This document shows, piece by piece, positions 1 through 10,909 of a stretch of 64,000 nt of DNA. Numbering within the stretch: position 1 is the first letter of the stretch; every line of letters starts with the position of its first letter. Under the pieces are notes generated by a model. It saw nothing but the letters and a program-made list of their open reading frames with translations. It ran no database searches and was not told the origin of the DNA. This DNA comes from Agrostemma githago (Eukaryota; Streptophyta; Magnoliopsida; Caryophyllales; Caryophyllaceae), in NCBI GenBank assembly GCA_958450325.1, contig OY288251.1:68837666-68901665 (forward strand), in the 5' to 3' direction. A program made the translations under genes and the position numbers.

Positions 1-533
1 ACGCCACCAACAGAGCAAAGATCACAAACTTCGGATTAGCAAGAACAATACAAACCGAAGATGAAAGTGGAGTAATACATTTAACCAAACATGTGGTTGG
101 AACTCACGGTTACTTAGCACCTGAATACATAGAAAACGGAGCTGTCTCTCCCAAACTCGATGTCTTTGCATTTGGGGTAGTAGTTTTGGAACTCCTCTCA
201 GGAAAACCAGCTGTAAGACCATCAGGAACAGACCACAGTGGAGATGCAGATGATCTGTTGTTCAACGTAATCAGGAAGGTGTTCGAGGGGATCAACGTGA
301 GGGAAAAGCTGACAGAATTCATGGACTCTAATCTAAACAAGGAATACCCATTGGACTTGGCATATTCATTAGCACAACTGGCTCATAAGTGTGTGGATCG
401 TAACATGAATGCTCGCCCATCTATGGCCGAAGTCTCCATGACACTTGCAAAGATTTACTCTTCATCATTGGATTGGGATCCATCTGATGAACTCGCGAAT
501 ACCTCTTCCCGGAGCCATAGCACTAGTACATAA
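1..533 (+). CDS. LysM receptor-like kinase, LYK4/LYK5 type, 3' end only
   Basis: This is the C-terminal part of a kinase domain, reading in frame from base 3 to a TAA at 531-533; the 5' part lies outside the window. Visible motifs in order are ITNFGLAR (activation-segment start), GTHGYLAPEY (the APE motif), LDVFAFGVVVLELLSGKPAV (subdomain IX) and a final ARPSMAEV (subdomain XI). The tail SSLDWDPSDEL is typical of the plant LYK4/LYK5 group, plasma-membrane LysM receptors that help CERK1 perceive chitin. The usual DFG triad is NFG here, so the metal-binding Asp is missing, which fits a pseudokinase as described for AtLYK5. No intron is seen in the part present. The gene faces the small minus-strand gene at 948-1412 tail to tail. 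LYK4 and LYK5 cannot be separated without the ectodomain. Confidence 0.85.
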   Translation, partial: ATNRAKITNFGLARTIQTEDESGVIHLTKHVVGTHGYLAPEYIENGAVSPKLDVFAFGVVVLELLSGKPAVRPSGTDHSGDADDLLFNVIRKVFEGINVREKLTEFMDSNLNKEYPLDLAYSLAQLAHKCVDRNMNARPSMAEVSMTLAKIYSSSLDWDPSDELANTSSRSHSTST

Positions 534-947
534 GAAAATCCATTGTCTACCTTAATGTCATTAAACGAGATGAGAATTGCGCCTCATCATCAAACTTGTA
601 TCAATCATTTTGTGCAAATCATGATACTGGAAACATACGACAGCAAAACTACGCATTCGCTGTAATCTCTGTAAACTGCAATTGAATGTGATCAATGTCC
701 CCTCAGATTGATTAAGCAACGTTTATTAAACAGTCGATTAGAATGTATTACAAACAGGATACGGTTTCGTCTTTAACATCATACTACTCCGTATAAAACA
801 GTGAAAAGATTACAAATTTCTCAAGTATTTGTTCAAGAACAACAGCTGAAACCCGAATTCGTAAAACTAAAATCCTCAAAAACAACAGAAATACAATCAT
901 GACCTAACAAAATCACAGAAAACAAAACAAAATTGATACATAATCCA
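534..947. other. Convergent 3' flank between the receptor kinase and the small membrane protein gene
   Basis: AT-rich non-coding DNA that must hold both 3' UTRs. I see no other gene or repeat in it. Confidence 0.6.
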
Positions 948-1412
948 TCAATTACTTTGTATAGAAGACGAATGATCATCTGAAAATAAAACGGAGGAAC
1001 CATCAGATTGAAGTTCAGTAATCTCATTCTCTTTCCTGGCTTTCTCCTCTACATACTTCTTCAATTGTTCATCCCATTTTGCCTGAATTAATTAAGAAAT
1101 TGATCAAAACCCAATTGGAAATCAAGAAAACCCAATTCAAAACCAAATTACCCAGAAAAAGTCATGAATTAAAAAAGAAACCTTGTAGCTGGTTTCAAGG
1201 CGGTGCATGACGTAAAAGCCTAACATTCCGCCTGCAATTGTGCCGACGATTATACGAGCGTATCCCCATCTTTGTGATCGAACTGTTTTCAGTTCCATCA
1301 GAAATTTTCCGGCGAGATTTAAAGGGACGGGGGTTTTGTTGGAGGTATTTCTAGTTTTCAACCGTCTGGAGAGGAGTGGGATTCGAATATGCAATCTCTT
1401 TACCGCTTTCAA
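948..1412 (-). CDS. Small single-pass membrane protein of unknown function, two exons
   Basis: Exon 1 ends at 1182 before a GT donor at 1181-1180. Exon 2 runs 1082-948 after an AG acceptor, starts in phase 0 (AKWDEQ) and ends with TGA. Two starts are possible: ATG at 1412 gives a 39-residue longer, Arg/Lys-rich N-terminus that could be a mitochondrial presequence; ATG at 1298 starts MELKTVRSQRWGYAR. From the second start the protein is about 84 residues: a basic N-terminus, one hydrophobic helix (IIVGTIAGGMLGFYVMHRLE) with small-residue GxxxG spacing, then a charged, probably coiled segment (DEQLKKYVEEKARKENEI) and a Ser/Asp-rich tail. I do not recognise a named family. The intact splice junction and the clear membrane segment support a real gene. 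The shorter start seems more likely to me, but this is not proven. Confidence 0.65.
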
Positions 1413-1578
1413 TTAGAGCGGACAAATTAGAAGGATTTGGGTCGAGTCAAGACCGGTCGGGTGATATCAGGTTATCATATTCTTCTGGGTTAAGTTTGGT
1501 TCGAATCAGATAGGTATCTGGTTTGTCATTTCGGGTCAACTGATGCATCGGATTTAGGTTGAGTCAACTAAAGATATA

Positions 1579-1836
1579 CTCCCTCCGATTCATTTGATTT
1601 TTTAAGTTTGCTTTATCACTGTTGTCGATGCACGTTTTATTTTGTTTATATCGTTATTTAAACATTATTAAAAATCGTAAAAGTTTGATATTCTTAATGT
1701 AATCATTAAGACGATTAAAACAAAGATCTCACGTGACTATGTTTTAAGTTATACACTTGAAGTTATAATAGAGATTCTCTCCACTCATGAATAGTGCCAA
1801 AAAGTAAACGTAAAGAAACAAATGAATCGGAGGGAG
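1579..1836. mobile_element. Stowaway-like MITE, 258 bp
   Basis: Terminal inverted repeats begin CTCCCTCCGATTCATTTG and end with the exact complement, CAAATGAATCGGAGGGAG. The element is flanked by TA on both sides (1577-1578 and 1837-1838), the target-site duplication of Tc1/mariner-type MITEs. It has no coding capacity. Confidence 0.85.
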
Positions 1837-1910
1837 TATATTGCTTCAATATTTTATCAGTCGGTTTCATTAATTTGTTATCATGACAAATGCATTAAGT
1901 TATACACTAA

Positions 1911-2706
1911 GGGGCGTTTGGTTCAAACTATTGGAATGAAGTGTGATTCCATGAAAGATTGGATTTAGATACCTATACAGTGGAACGGATTGTGTTTGTA
2001 TTAAGGGGGTGTTTGGGAATGGATTGGATTGGATTAGAGTTAACTCATTCCAATGTTTGGTTGGGTTTTTTAGGGATGGAATTGGAACCCCAAGGGATTG
2101 TAAATCCACCACGATTCCATGGAATCACAATCTCCCCTCCTACCCCATGATTCTAATTCCATACTCATATTCATAGTACAACTTTATTTCAACCCTATAT
2201 GTCAATCACAGTCTTCACGGCAGTACTTCACCTTTTTATTTTTATTTTATTTTATTTTTTATGTTTTTGTTTATTGTAATATGATTGTTTGAATTTTTTT
2301 TTAAATTTCTTTGTACTTTTGTTATTTGTTGGATAATTTAGATTTTTTTTTTTGTTTATTATTCTAAGTATGAGTGTTTAATTTATTTATTTTTCTAAAT
2401 TTATATATATTTTTTTACCTAGAATGTTTTATTTTTGAAGTTTGCTATGAAAATTTTTGATGGAATTTTTAAGAACCATTAAAGATGGTTGTTTTTTGTT
2501 ATTATTTTGTAGTGATCAATAATAGTTTTTTTAATTTTTAACAAAATCAAATGAATCTCCATGTATTTGAACCAAACACCATGAATGATAATTAAAATCC
2601 ATTAAAGGATCGAACCAAACAACCATTATTAAGCATGGTGTTCTAATTCCATCCCTCTCTTCTATTAGAGTCCATTCCATTCCATTTGTTTGAACCAAAC
2701 GGCCCC
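1911..2706. mobile_element. PIF/Harbinger-like MITE ends (element A of an overlapping cluster)
   Basis: The left end GGGGCGTTTGGTTCAAAC and the right end GTTTGAACCAAACGGCCCC are inverted copies with one base missing. TAA flanks each side (1908-1910 and 2707-2709), as expected for PIF/Harbinger. The pairing overlaps element B (2005-2878), so the history is more complex than simple nesting. Confidence 0.6.
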
Positions 2707-2878
2707 TAAGATGGGACGAAGTTAGAAACTTGGGGCGGGGTAGAGATGAGATTCCAATGGGTTGGGATGGAGTTGAAATCCATTGGGGTTCTAATTCCAA
2801 TTCTAAATGTTCAAACCAAACATTGAAATGGATCAAAATCATTCCAATCTATCCCAAAATCTCAAACCAAACACCCCG
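2005..2878. mobile_element. PIF/Harbinger-like foldback MITE (element B)
   Basis: The ends GGGGGTGTTTGG and CCAAACACCCCG lie between TAA copies (2002-2004 and 2879-2881). The first ~150 bp are a diverged inverted copy of the last ~150 bp, so this is a long-TIR foldback element with an AT-rich core (about 2230-2530). The ORFs inside it come from the repeated TTCCATT/GGAATGG words and are not genes. Confidence 0.6.
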
Positions 2879-2881
2879 TAA

Positions 2882-3658
2882 GGGGCTGTTTGGTTGGATA
2901 AATTAAGGTATAAGGTATGGGTATGAAAGGGTTTAAACCCATACCTTGTATTTGGTTAGCACTTTTGGTATGTTGATACTCATTCCTCAAACCCACAAGG
3001 TATGGGTTTTGGAAACCCTTGGGTGGAGGTGGGTATGAGTCATACCAAACTCTTAGGTATCAAAAAAAAAAATACTTCAATCATTCTCATTCTCTTCTCC
3101 ACCGTCAATTGCAAGTCATAGTATCACATTCACATGAAAATCATCTTTATCTCCACCTTCATCTCCTTATTTCATCGTTTAATCCATGTAAAAAAATTGT
3201 AATGTAATGTATTTTTTCATTACAGTAGCTTTTTTTTCTTCTAAATTATTAAAATTTCTATTGTATCCATGTTGTGGATCTTTATTGAATTACACTCCAA
3301 ATTCGTTTTATATTGAATCTTGATCTAAATTGTTTTTTTATTTTATTTTAGAAATTTTATAATTTGAATTCTATATTTTATTTTCTCAATACTTACATTA
3401 ATACTCCAATTTGTTATTTTATTTTTAATTAATATATGGACTGTTCTAATAAAGTATTAGATCTCAAAAGAAAATAAAGTCGTAAAAAAATTGATTCCTG
3501 ATTCCACTATTTTTTTTATCCAAGCACAAGGTAAGGAGATGAAATTGATTTCAGAAATGAACCAAACACCATATATCAGGTATCAAATTTCAACCCCATA
3601 CCACCCTGGTTTGATTCCTGATTCCAACGCCATACCTTCTAGCGAACCAAACGGCCCC
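2882..3658. mobile_element. PIF/Harbinger-like MITE (element C), 777 bp
   Basis: The ends GGGGCTGTTTGGTT and AACCAAACGGCCCC are inverted with one mismatch, flanked by TAA at 2879-2881 and 3659-3661. Subterminal sequence also pairs (GGTATGGGT-type words on the left, ATACC-type words on the right). The interior is AT-rich and non-coding. It abuts element B directly and shares the TAA between them. Confidence 0.75.
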
Positions 3659-3978
3659 TAAATCACCTTCATTTGAATCATTCTTTGAATTTGTTTCATT
3701 GAATTATATCAAGTAACGGATCGGCTCAGCTCAGCTCAGCTATTCAATTTCGTTTCAGGTTGCTAAATTTTTGGATTCTATTGGATCGAATTTTGGGTGA
3801 ATTAGATCAATTTATCGGGTCAAGTGGTCAACCCATCTTTGCAAGCCCTAGTTCACCACGTCGAAGAAATGGTTCACGATTAAAGGAGTGGAACCACAAG
3901 GCTTGGTTCCACATGTCGACCAACAATGGCTGACTCTTGTCTCTCACAAAACATCTCAACTCCTCCACCATCTTCCAC

Positions 3979-6900
3979 ATGTCTTCTTCCTCCATTCTCC
4001 TCCTCCAACATTCATCTTTTCATCACTCATCCTCCATGCCCTTTCGATTCTCTTACCCTTCATCTTCCTCTCTCCACCGCTTTTTCTCCTCTCGCCACTC
4101 CCACAACTCTCTTCTTCCCAAACTACCCTTCTTCCCCACTAAACCACCCCTCTTCTGTTTTTCTCAATCACCCCCATTTTCTCTACCCTTCATTCTCATT
4201 TCACCCCGACCCGTTTCATCAAACCGGGTTTTCTCAATGTCGGATCATTCTTCAAGCACTTCTGATTCCTCCAAAACTCATACTAATCGTTTGAGTTCTG
4301 AGCATAGTCCCTACCTTCTTCAGCATGCTCATAATCCTGTAAGTCTTACACTCTTTTTTGATTGTTAATTTCATTTTCTGGGTGTACCCTTTTCTTTTAT
4401 GTTATAATCTACTTCTAAAGGTTGTGCCTTTTTTTAAAAATAAAATAAAATAATAATTCTAGTGTTTTCATTATTGGTTTTGAGTTGTTATCATGCTTAT
4501 GTAGTTATGTTGTTTACTTGTATGTTGTTGTGAAAAGTGTGCGATAAAGGGATGAGACTATTGGGATAAGATTATAGTAATGATTAGATTATCCAAAATT
4601 CTTGTTTGTAACGAGCATATGCATTGTAAACTTGTCATTCTTTATCCAATCCAAGTGGTTAATGCTTCATCCGTCATAAGCTTGTAACAGAACCCGTATC
4701 TAATATATTATTGGGTTTTGATGATAGGAAAATTGTGTTAGATGTTGTTAATATAAGGTTAAGGTTGTGTACATTCGACCCCACGTATTTGCGAGAACTC
4801 TTGTTGTAAGAGGGTGGTACCTCTTTAAGGGAAGCTTTAGGAGTCCACCAAAAGATTAAATGGTGAGATTTGGAAGTTGATGGATGGAAGAAGGTGGAAA
4901 GTTCAAGTGGGTACTTTTGCAAGTGTTTAGGCTAATGTAAGTATATTTGGTGAGTTTTACTAATGTCTTAGCTGGAATTTGAGTTTATGGGATTCGACTT
5001 GTAATTGATATGACATGTCAGTTAAAGCATTGTCATGACTGTGGTAAAATTGGATTGATTTCAAGCTAATGTTCTGATTAGTAGCCAGGATCATTTTATT
5101 GTTGGGATAAGTTTCTCGAGCGTATGAAGAGCTATGTCTATGTTACCCCCTACTTCACTTAGGGACACGATACCTCGGTGAAGAGTGTTCAGTAACAGAG
5201 AGCTATGTTAGTTAAGACTTGGGTATGATTGTCTGTCACGAATACCTAATTTGAGATACGGGGATCTTGTCCTAAAGATAAACTAGTTTTGACTTTTGAA
5301 CCTTATTTGACGGTAGTAATTATTGTTTAGGCTCATTACATGAATGCTGTCAATGGCGACATTTTAAATAGAATGAATGAACTTCAGGCTTCCATCATGG
5401 TAAAATTGCTCGTGGGAGTATTTTAGAGGAAAAGGTGGTGTGAAAAGATGCTTTACATTATCATTTAGAGTATGTTTTCTTTGCTTGCTTATTGATTTGT
5501 TTCAAATAGGTTTACCGTTGATTGTTAGCTGGTGATCATTGTTGTCATTGTCTAACTGGAGAAGTAATATCACATTTCGTGCTCTGTCTTGTCTGGTGTA
5601 TGAGCAATGATTATTCGATGTTTTTATGCTTTATCTCACTTTTATTGACGATGTTAAACTTTTAGCCCTTTAGGAATCACTGGTCTACATACTGTTCCTG
5701 ATTGATAATCTCTGACGGGAATTGCATACATGCAATTTTTACCAGCTTCTGCTACTTGTTAGCTGTTATTACAATGTACAACGTGCTAACATAGGTGTGT
5801 GTGTCATTATTGTTTGGAATGTTCTAACATTTATGTGGGAAACGACAGCTTTGCAGCTTATGTCTAGTTTTGAAAAAGTGAATATAAACCTTGTGGAAGT
5901 ATATACATGAAATTGGTAGCTGTATAATCTATTGGTGTATTTGGTGATCAAAGGTCAATTGGTATCCGTGGGGCGAGGAAGCGTTTGAGGAAGCTAGGAG
6001 AAGAGATGTACCCATTTTCTTATCAAGTATTTTTCCTTCTTTGAAGGGGTTCTTTCATTCCTTAAATCTTTGTGGTTTTATGGTATTGTCTTACTATAAT
6101 TGATCGCTTATCATTTGCTTGGCATCTATTCTGCACGAAGTTGGCTACAGTACCTGCCACTGGTAAGAGCTCCTCTGATTTATTTATTTTTGATTTTTTT
6201 AACAAAAATATTCAAAAGTTCCATGAATGTTCATTCTTTTTAGTGGGTATTAATTCAGATGTGCTCTTTCATTCATAGGTGTCATGTGATGGAAGTGGAG
6301 TCATTTGAGAGCGAGGTGGTCGCGAAGTTGCTAAATGATTGGTTTGTCAGTATAAAGGTCAGTTTGTTGCTCGTACCTGTGGGTATCTATTTAGTAATTA
6401 CATTAACTCTTATATGGAGTAGGAGTAGTAAGAACCCCTAAGGCAGGGGTTTTCTATGTTTCGACTTTCTCTAATAGTCTCTCCATAACAGGTGGACAGG
6501 GAGGAGAGACCAGATGTTGACAAGGTATCCCCTTCCCTATTGGCTTGAACTAATTGTCTATTGAGATGTTAAGGGATGTGCTTTACATTGTATCCTGTAC
6601 TTTACGATAACAGTAGTAAAACATGGTTTGTAATTGTGTATCCGAAGCTCACATATTTTGTTAGGTTATTATGCATGAGTATTTCAGTATGATGTACTCC
6701 TTCCATCATGGTTATTTATTTACCTATCCCATTTTGGGATGTTTGATTCATTGTTTACCTTTCTATATTAGGATATGAAATTAGGCCCAATATGTAAATG
6801 CATAGGATATGAGTAGATTAATATCATAATGAATGATGTCCAACATGAATGATTAGTTTAGGCGAGAAATTCGAGGAGTTATTCTCTCTCTAAAGAAAGG

Positions 6901-7648
6901 ATTAGTGCATGCAGTGTTTTTAAACGTTTGTCTTGCCTCCAGGTTTACATGACTTATGTCCAGGCTTTATATGGTGGTGGAGGTTGGCCCTTGAGCGTTT
7001 TCTTGTCACCTGATCTTAAGCCATTAATGGGTGGAACTTACTTTCCGCCAGATGACAAATATGGAAGACCTGGGTTTAAAACTGTGCTAAGGTAAATATG
7101 GGACTGAAAATATCTAAAACCTCGTTACTTTTGGATGTTGAAAGACTTATGTTATCGAACATTGGCACCCAATTTCCCTTATCCTATGCTTATATACCTG
7201 TCTTCTGTTTGTCTCAGAAAAGTCAAGGAGGCTTGGGGTAGTAAAAAGGACGTGCTTATAAAAAGTGGAGCCTATGCCATCGAACAACTATCCGAAGCCT
7301 TATCCACTAAAGCTACTTTGGATAAACTGCCTGATGGCCTATCACAGGAAGCATTGTTCCAATGTGCAGATCAAGTATGTAGTACCTTCGTCCTATTTAT
7401 ATTGTTCCTTGTTGAATGGGTTGGATCATTTGATAGGAAATTAGTAAATATGAGACGATAGTCAAGGGAGACAGTACATTCACTGCCTCTGGTTCATCGT
7501 CTAAGTTATTGTGTAACTGTGTAGGATGTGTAATATTCAGTATTCACCCCGTGTTTCTAAATTCTAATGTAGGAGATTTATGTGATGCCTATTTTTTCGT
7601 TTTATGTTCAAAAAATAATTACCATTTGATCTCCTGTTTTAGTATATC

Positions 7649-7688
<40 letters not shown>

Positions 7689-10600
7689 CCGTGTCTTCTA
7701 GGTTGCAACTCTGTGAGTCTCGGACTCTCGGCTAGTTATAAGTAATTTGGTCTGTCTCTTTGTTGTTCTTCTTCTTATGTTTTGTCTGATTTATTTCTAA
7801 ATGATTTTTTTTTTATTGTTTTAAAGCTTTCAGAACGATATGATCCTGTGAATGGGGGGTTTGGTTCTTCTCCAAAATTTCCAAGGCCGGTAGAGATCCA
7901 AGTGATGCTTTATTATTCCAAAAAAATGGAGGAAAGTGGGAAATCCAGTAAAGCGAATGAAGGATTTCAGATGGTCAATTTCACTTTGCAATGCATGGCT
8001 AGGGGAGGTGTCCATGACCATATCGGAGGCGGTTTTCACAGATATAGTGTGGACGAGTACTGGCATGGTTTGTTTTGTACTCTTTAACTGTCTTGTTTGA
8101 CACATCGTCAGTATTGATTGATGTTAAAAGAAGAAGTCTATATTCCATTTTATCTCTGAAAATTTTATTATCCTTGGTTCTATGAGCCTGTTCTGATGTT
8201 TTTTATCTTTTCAGTTCCACATTTTGAGAAGATGTTGTACGACCAAGGGCAGTTGGTCAATGTTTATTTGGATGCTTTCGCGATTACTAAAGACCGCCAG
8301 TACTCGAGTGTTGCAAGGGATATTCTCGAATACTTGAGAAGAGACATGATTGGACCCAACGGGGAAATCTTTTCAGCAGAGGATGCGGATAGTGCAGAAG
8401 CAGAGGGTACAGCAAGGAAGACTGAAGGAGCTTTTTATGTTTGGACTAGCAAGGAGGCAAGTGAAGTTATTAACATTATTATGCTTTTGTGTCTTTGAGT
8501 GAAATGAATTTTAACCTCAAAGTCCTATTGTGTTTGGTAAAGATTACGCCTGCTTCAAATTCAGCTCTTCTGTCTTCTTAATCAAAGTTAAATGTGTGTA
8601 GATTGATGACATCCTTGGAGAGCATGCTACCTTATTCAAGGAACATTACTATGTGAAACACACGGGGAACTGTGACCTGTCAGAAATGAGTGATCCACAC
8701 AATGAGTTCAGAGGCAAGAATGTCCTTATAGAGCGGAGCAGTACTGATGCATTGGCAAAGAAGCTTGGTATTCCAGTTGAAGAGTATATCGAGATTCTCG
8801 GAACGTGTAGAAGAAACCTGTTTGATGTGAGACTGAAGCGACCCCGACCACATCTAGATGATAAGGTATAGGCTCTCAGGATCCACTTGTTCGGTTACAG
8901 CACAAGCCAGTTGGTTTTTCTACTTTAGCTGTTATGTGTAATTGCCTATATACTCTTATGAGACTTCGTTTTCAAGTTTATCCGGCTATGCTTGTTTTTA
9001 TTATGAATTAGTAGTCCTTCGATGTAATTCTCGTCACATTTTTCATCGTGGCTCATCCAAGGAAGTCATCCGAGACCACCTCTCCCTATTGCTAACACAG
9101 GGGATAGGGTGAGGTTGTGTATATTCGACCTCCTTGCCTTGCCATTTGTGAGAGACTGGGAGATGTTGTGGAACTTCAAGATTTTGGTAATGTCGGTGTG
9201 TGCGAGTCTTCCTTAAAAATTAATTACTTCTTACTGCTTTCTATTTTGTTTTGATCCACATGTAAGTCTTTAAGTCATGGCTATATGTACCTGACACATG
9301 ATGGGTCTTCCAAATGATATTAGGTGTGTGGTGGTTAGTTTTTCGGGAACATGTATACTCCTTAAACTGAAATTTTGATCTAGGGTTTTTATGTTACCTT
9401 GCAGGTGATTGTGGGATGGAATGGACTTGTGATTTCATCTTTTGCTAGAGCTTCCAAAATTCTCAAAGGCGAACCTGATGGGCTAAAACACTGCTTTCCC
9501 GTTGTTGGTAAGTTCCAATCAGTGATCTGTTAACAACCTTCATTCTGCTTTTATTTGTAAAAAAAGAAAGCCCAACAAAAGGAAACATTTTATTGATTCG
9601 TGATGAATTGTGATGTTCTATAGCTTTGCCCATAGTAGTTCGAAATTACTGGTGTATGTGAGCCTACTCCCAAGTAGACTTTTTTTTGTACCTGGAGATC
9701 ATGAGTTAGCATGTGTTTTCTTTTTAACTCTATGTTGGGTTCTTTGAAAATGTTTTAGCCTGAAGAGTATATTGAAGTTGCGGAAAAGGCGACATCTTTT
9801 ATAAGGAAGCACCTCTACAACGAGGAAACTCGCAGGCTTCAACATAGCTTTCGTAAAGGACCATCTAAAGCTCCCGGGTTTCTAGACGACTACGCCTTTC
9901 TTATATCCGCTCTTTTGGATCTTTACGAGTGTGGTGGTCAGATCAAGTGGCTTGAATGGGCTCTTGAGCTGCAAGATACTCAGGCAAGTTCATGTTTAAC
10001 ACCTGAAACCTTTTAGCCTCTTAGTCCTCAAAGTCATATAAGCTATTGAACTGTATTCCAGGATGAAGTATTCATGGACAAAGAAGGTGGAGGATATTTT
10101 AATACACCGGGGGAAGACCCTTCAGTGCTATTAAGAGTAAAAGAAGACCATGACGGTGCTGAACCTTCAGGCAACTCTGTAGCTGCTATCAATCTTGTTA
10201 GATTGACATCCATTGTTTCTGACAGCCGAGCTGATAGCTACCGGCAGAATGCTGAGCGACTACTGGTAAAATGACCCGATTATTAAAAAAAAATCATCTT
10301 TGAAAGGTTTATTGATGTTAAAATTTTAATTTTATAGAACAAACAATTACTTAGAGAAACATCTTCAAAAAAAACATTGAATAAATGCCTTAATTTGAGT
10401 TGTTTGATGATTGAAACTGTTACGATTATACAGGCCAACTTCGAAAAGAGATTGAAGGATATGGGAATGGCGATACCTTTGATGTGCTGTGCTGCCGACA
10501 TGCTAACGATTCCTTCAAGAAAGCAGGTTGTCCTGGTTGGGTCCAAGTCTTCGTCGCAGTTTAACAAGATGCTGATTGCTTCTCATGCAACTTACGACCC

Positions 10601-10909
10601 TAATAGAACGGTATGCATGCGCTAAATCATCCAATTACTTTCTGTTACCAACATTTTCTCGTAGATTAGCGATTTTGTTGGTTTTATACTTTGAAGGTGA
10701 TCCACATTGATCTGAGTGACCCCGAGGATTCAAAATTCTGGGAAAGAAATAATGAAAAGATAATGGGAATGGCAAGAGGGGGGCATTCCGAGGGTAAAGT
10801 TGTGGCTCTTGTTTGTCAAAACTTTACTTGCAAGCCTCCAATATCGGATCCCGACACTCTTAGAGCTCTTCTTTTGAATAAGAAGGCAACCAAGGCGGAG
10901 GCGGCTTAA
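3979..10909 (+). CDS. Plastid-targeted SSP411/SPATA20 (YyaL-type) protein with thioredoxin-like and epimerase-like domains
   Basis: Sixteen exons: 3979-4338, 5954-6026, 6141-6162, 6279-6357, 6492-6524, 6943-7091, 7218-7374, 7827-8067, 8215-8456, 8602-8865, 9405-9507, 9663-9673 (inferred), 9759-9983, 10062-10265, 10434-10610, 10697-10909. They join to 850 codons plus stop. ATG 3937 would add 14 residues. The Ser-rich, acid-poor first ~90 residues look like a chloroplast transit peptide. The family signature follows: NRLSSEHSPYLLQHAHNPV, then a CxxC redox pair in STCHWCHVM (Cys150, Cys153), GGGGWPLSVFLSPDLKP and GGTYFPP, which is the DUF255/thioredoxin-like part. The later exons form the (alpha/alpha)6 barrel-like region (GVHDHIGGGFHRYSVD, HFEKMLYDQ, FLDDYAF, EPSGNS). 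The organisation matches Arabidopsis At4g03200, as I remember it, and mammalian SPATA20. The biochemical role of the family is not settled. Introns after 8456 and 9983 use GC donors. Confidence 0.9.
6141..6162 (+). other. 22-nt exon carrying the first CxxC cysteine
   Basis: A short exon between an AG acceptor and a GTAAGA donor. It supplies the codons for GYSTCH, and Trp is split across the next junction. Without it the CxxC motif would be broken and the frame lost. Confidence 0.85.
7650..7688 (+). repeat. Poly-T tract of about 39 bases in an intron
   Basis: A nearly pure T run in the intron before exon 8 (7827) of the SSP411-like gene. It could be the A-tail of an old minus-strand retroposon or slippage growth. 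The apparent ORF through it is an artefact. Confidence 0.9.
9058..9165 (+). mobile_element. SINE-like 3' segment in an intron
   Basis: The segment GGTGAGGTTGTGTATATTCG, followed by a pyrimidine-rich stretch and a GTGAGAGACTGGG block, resembles the 3' region of Au-type plant SINEs (…AAGGCTGCGTACAT…GACCCC…). Diverged relatives lie at about 4755-4825, 17185-17245, 22985-23065, 31575-31650, 49500-49600 (-) and 57450-57545 (-). Confidence 0.5.
9663..9673 (+). other. Candidate 11-nt microexon
   Basis: The exon ending at 9507 leaves phase 1. The exon starting at 9759 must be phase 0, because joining the two directly gives GCC TGA. Eleven bases CCTACTCCCAA lie between an AG (9661-9662) and a GT (9674-9675) and restore the frame, giving Ala-Tyr-Ser-Gln before PEEYIEVAEK. 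I recall SQPEDYIEVAEK at this place in the Arabidopsis homologue. The acceptor has a weak pyrimidine tract. Confidence 0.6.

Noticed and set aside
3888..4294. Overlapping plus-strand ORFs at the start of the SSP411-like gene
   Set aside because: They are other frames of the Ser/Pro/Leu-rich transit-peptide exon; only the frame of 3979-4338 continues into NRLSSEHSPYLLQHAHNP and splices on.
7509..7745. ORF with a long Phe run
   Set aside because: It is translation of an intronic poly-T tract.
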